A stretch of DNA of 64,000 nt from Opacimonas immobilis (GTDB lineage Bacteria; Pseudomonadota; Gammaproteobacteria; Enterobacterales; Alteromonadaceae): positions 1,798,001 to 1,862,000 of the forward strand of contig NZ_CP182485.1 in assembly GCF_048282545.1 (NCBI RefSeq), written 5' to 3'. The notes under the pieces are model-generated. The model saw nothing but the letters and a program-made list of their open reading frames with translations, searched no databases and was not told the DNA's origin. Below are positions 62,088 through 64,000 of this stretch, in pieces. Numbering within the stretch: position 1 is the first letter of the stretch; each line of letters begins with the position of its first letter. The position numbers and the translations under genes are program-made.

Positions 62088-62555
62088 TTAAAGTTGGCTT
62101 TGCAAATAGTTTTCAAGGCCAAGCGTCTTAATTAGGTTGAGTTGCTGCTCTAACCAATGAGCATGATCCATTTCGGTATCTTCTAGCAAGGTCATGAGCA
62201 TGTCTCGAGTCACATAATCACGTTCTTTTTCGCATAATGCAACGGTTTCACGAAGCTTTTCTGCAACTTCATACTCAACACGCAAGTCACTTTCGAGCAT
62301 TTCGGGTACAGTGTGGCCTAATTGATAGCCAGTCCGAGTCACCATGTCCGGTTGACCTTCTAAAAACAGCATGCGCTGAATTAATAACGTAGCGTGTCCT
62401 TTTTCATCGTCAAATTCATGATTAATTCGCTCATAGAGTTTGGTATAGCCCCAATCTTCGTACATTTGTGAATGAATAAAATACTGATCCATTGCAGCCA
62501 ATTCATACGATAACAATGTGTTTAGTGCATCAATAATTACTTGTTTGCCCTGCAT
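62088..62555 (-). CDS. bfr: bacterioferritin subunit with intact ferroxidase site
   Basis: 155 residues from the second ATG (62555), better placed after AGGAG than the ATG at 62558. Ferroxidase ligands are all present: E18, E51, H54, E94 and the E128-x-x-H131 pair (one-residue shift). The haem methionine M52 is a lysine. Iron storage subunit that oxidises Fe(II). It pairs with the upstream gene, 10 bp away, whose product has the opposite losses. Confidence 0.93.
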   Translation of the reverse strand: MQGKQVIIDALNTLLSYELAAMDQYFIHSQMYEDWGYTKLYERINHEFDDEKGHATLLIQRMLFLEGQPDMVTRTGYQLGHTVPEMLESDLRVEYEVAEKLRETVALCEKERDYVTRDMLMTLLEDTEMDHAHWLEQQLNLIKTLGLENYLQSQL

Positions 62556-62564
62556 CATGGTCTC

Positions 62565-63029
62565 CTATATTTGTGCTTGTAGATATAGGGCCAGTCCCAT
62601 ATCGTCAATTTGTTGCGCTTGCGTGTCTAAGTAGTCAAGATACTCTTCTTCATATTCAAGATTTTCTACTAACAAATCTCGTGAAACAAAATCTTGCACA
62701 TTTTCACATTGTTCAATAGCCTCTCTGACTAGTGCGATATGCTCGCTTTGAAAACGCTTATCACAGCTGAGCATCTCTTCTGGTTGTTCACCAATATAAA
62801 GCTTGCCTAAGGCTTGTAAGTTTGGCAATCCTTCCAGAAACAGGATACGCTCGATCAGCGCATCTGCTTGCTTCATGTCTTTAATCGACTTTTTGTATTC
62901 AGCATCATTTAATTGATTAAAGCCCCAGTTCTTATACATACGAGCATGCAAAAAGTACTGGTTGATAGAGGTGAGTTCTGATGTGAGTACTTTGTTCAAT
63001 ATGGCGTTGATGCCATTTGCTGCTTTCAT
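62565..63029 (-). CDS. bfr: bacterioferritin subunit with haem ligand but degenerate ferroxidase site
   Basis: 154 residues. M52 (IKDMKQAD), the haem b ligand, is kept. Of the ferroxidase ligands, E18 and E127 remain, but E51 is D, H54 is Q, E94 is Q and H130 is Y. Such subunits form mixed 24-mers with ferroxidase-active partners in other bacteria, and the next gene encodes such a partner. Confidence 0.93.
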   Translation of the reverse strand: MKAANGINAILNKVLTSELTSINQYFLHARMYKNWGFNQLNDAEYKKSIKDMKQADALIERILFLEGLPNLQALGKLYIGEQPEEMLSCDKRFQSEHIALVREAIEQCENVQDFVSRDLLVENLEYEEEYLDYLDTQAQQIDDMGLALYLQAQI

Positions 63030-63138
63030 TGGTCTCTCCGATTGACTTTATTAAAGTATATCTTATGTCTCTGTGAAACGCCAAGTGATTTCGTGCAAAA
63101 ATCCAATAAAAACAATGACTTGCTAATACAAATTATTA

Positions 63139-64000
63139 TCAATTAGATTGCTCATTTAATCCAGCCCAAGACATACTTTCTTCAGCAAAGCCCAAGCCAG
63201 CCTCAGTGAAGAAATTAAAAACTTTATCCACTCCGTGCTCGATGAGTGGCTCTACCTCATCTTCATAGCGTGCAATTGCAGCAATTTTGCCAGTATATTG
63301 AATGCGTTTGAGTTGCGCTGTCACATTAGCGGTATCTTCAATAGAGGGAAGCGCGATCAAGACTAATTCGAGTTGACGCACGTCTAAATTCTCCCATAAG
63401 TCGATGTCTTCACCGTCACCGACCATGACATTTTTACCTAGTTTGGCTAGCGATTTGGTTTTTTGCGGGTCAGAGTCCATCCCCCATACCGCGTTGCCCA
63501 TTTGGGAGTGTAATGATTTAAACGCCCCTTTACCAACTCGACCCATACCAACGATTAATACTTTGCCACAAGACAGTTGCGGGTAAATATCTTGAGCCAG
63601 AGGCGTTGGATGCTCAAAGCGTTTCAATAACTCTTTATAAGAAGTATAAAAACGATGTGATTGCTTGTACAACAAACTACTGAAAACAAAGCTTAACGAT
63701 GCTGCAATGGCAATAATAACAAGCCAATCCGGTTCGAGTAATGCTGAAGAAACCGCTACAGCCCCCACAATGAGTCCAAATTCAGAGAAATTAGACAATA
63801 ACAAGGACGTTAAGAATGCCGTTCTAGCACGCAGACGCATCGCGATGAATAAACCAAAAAACAGCGCAAATTTAACCAATAAGAACACACACAAAAACAG
63901 CGCTATGGCCAGCATGTCGAACGTTGGCATTGCACTTAACCCTATGGTTAAGAAGAACCCAACCAAAAATAGATCTTTAAATCCGTAAAGCGCTTTGGAT
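63139..64000 (-). CDS. CPA2 (KefB/C-type) cation/proton antiporter, C-terminal part
   Basis: The frame is open through the window edge, so the N-terminal part is missing; the TTG at 63966 is internal. Visible: the last membrane helices with KDLFLVGFFLTIGL and LSNFSEFGLIVG, then a cytosolic RCK/TrkA-N domain with the nucleotide fold VLIVGMGRVGKGA. The layout resembles the YbaL/KefC family, which exchange K+ or Na+ for H+. The exact ion is not known. Confidence 0.85.
   Translation of the reverse strand, partial: SKALYGFKDLFLVGFFLTIGLSAMPTFDMLAIALFLCVFLLVKFALFFGLFIAMRLRARTAFLTSLLLSNFSEFGLIVGAVAVSSALLEPDWLVIIAIAASLSFVFSSLLYKQSHRFYTSYKELLKRFEHPTPLAQDIYPQLSCGKVLIVGMGRVGKGAFKSLHSQMGNAVWGMDSDPQKTKSLAKLGKNVMVGDGEDIDLWENLDVRQLELVLIALPSIEDTANVTAQLKRIQYTGKIAAIARYEDEVEPLIEHGVDKVFNFFTEAGLGFAEESMSWAGLNEQSN

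Overview
The window reads as chromosomal core DNA of a marine gammaproteobacterium of the order Alteromonadales (Alteromonadaceae or close). This rests on gene order and protein character: gyrA-serC-aroA-cmk-rpsA-ihfB-lapAB-pyrF; ald/lrp-ftsK-lolA-rarA-crcB-serS; yccA-tus; gacA(uvrY)-uvrC-pgsA followed by tRNA Gly-Cys-Leu-Gly; and ccoNOQP-ccoHIS-fnr-uspE-ttcA. I saw no insertion sequence, prophage, CRISPR array or rRNA. Both ends are cut inside genes: a short-chain dehydrogenase on the left and a CPA2-type cation/proton antiporter on the right.

Positions 1-11150 hold metabolic and envelope genes: aspC/tyrB-type aminotransferase, NRDE/TANGO2 protein, a Cys/Met-metabolism PLP enzyme, a lipoprotein with four DUF4397 repeats, a secreted glutathione-peroxidase-like protein with a changed active site, an S9 peptidase lipoprotein, rhombosortase, enoyl-CoA hydratase, a 31-residue lipoprotein and cysK. 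Positions 11300-14140 are more accessory in character: a MoxR ATPase/VWA pair, then a short peptide with a double-glycine leader and a small membrane protein. This last pair is the best candidate for an undescribed system, a class II microcin/bacteriocin-like peptide with a possible immunity partner.

Positions 14073-18976 hold the class Ia ribonucleotide reductase operon nrdA-nrdB-yfaE, with two NrdR-box-like sites exactly 33 bp apart upstream, and ubiG. Positions 19236-29546 are the gyrA to pyrF housekeeping run. Positions 29547-37457 are ald, lrp, ftsK, lolA, rarA, crcB and serS. Positions 37462-43671 hold tusE/tusC/tusD (no tusB seen), yccA, tRNA-Ser, a small XRE regulator, the gacA-uvrC-pgsA run and four tRNAs.

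Positions 43762-50832 hold an RND efflux adaptor/pump pair, a LysE/RhtB exporter and three overlapping envelope genes (membrane protein, Bax-like glucosaminidase, DUF2987). Positions 50846-61431 on the minus strand hold a patatin-like protein, ttcA, uspE, fnr, a SafE-like membrane protein and the cbb3 oxidase genes with their assembly factors. A clear FNR box lies upstream of ccoN, so the fnr product encoded nearby probably controls the oxidase. Two bacterioferritin subunits with complementary active-site losses and the partial antiporter close the window.
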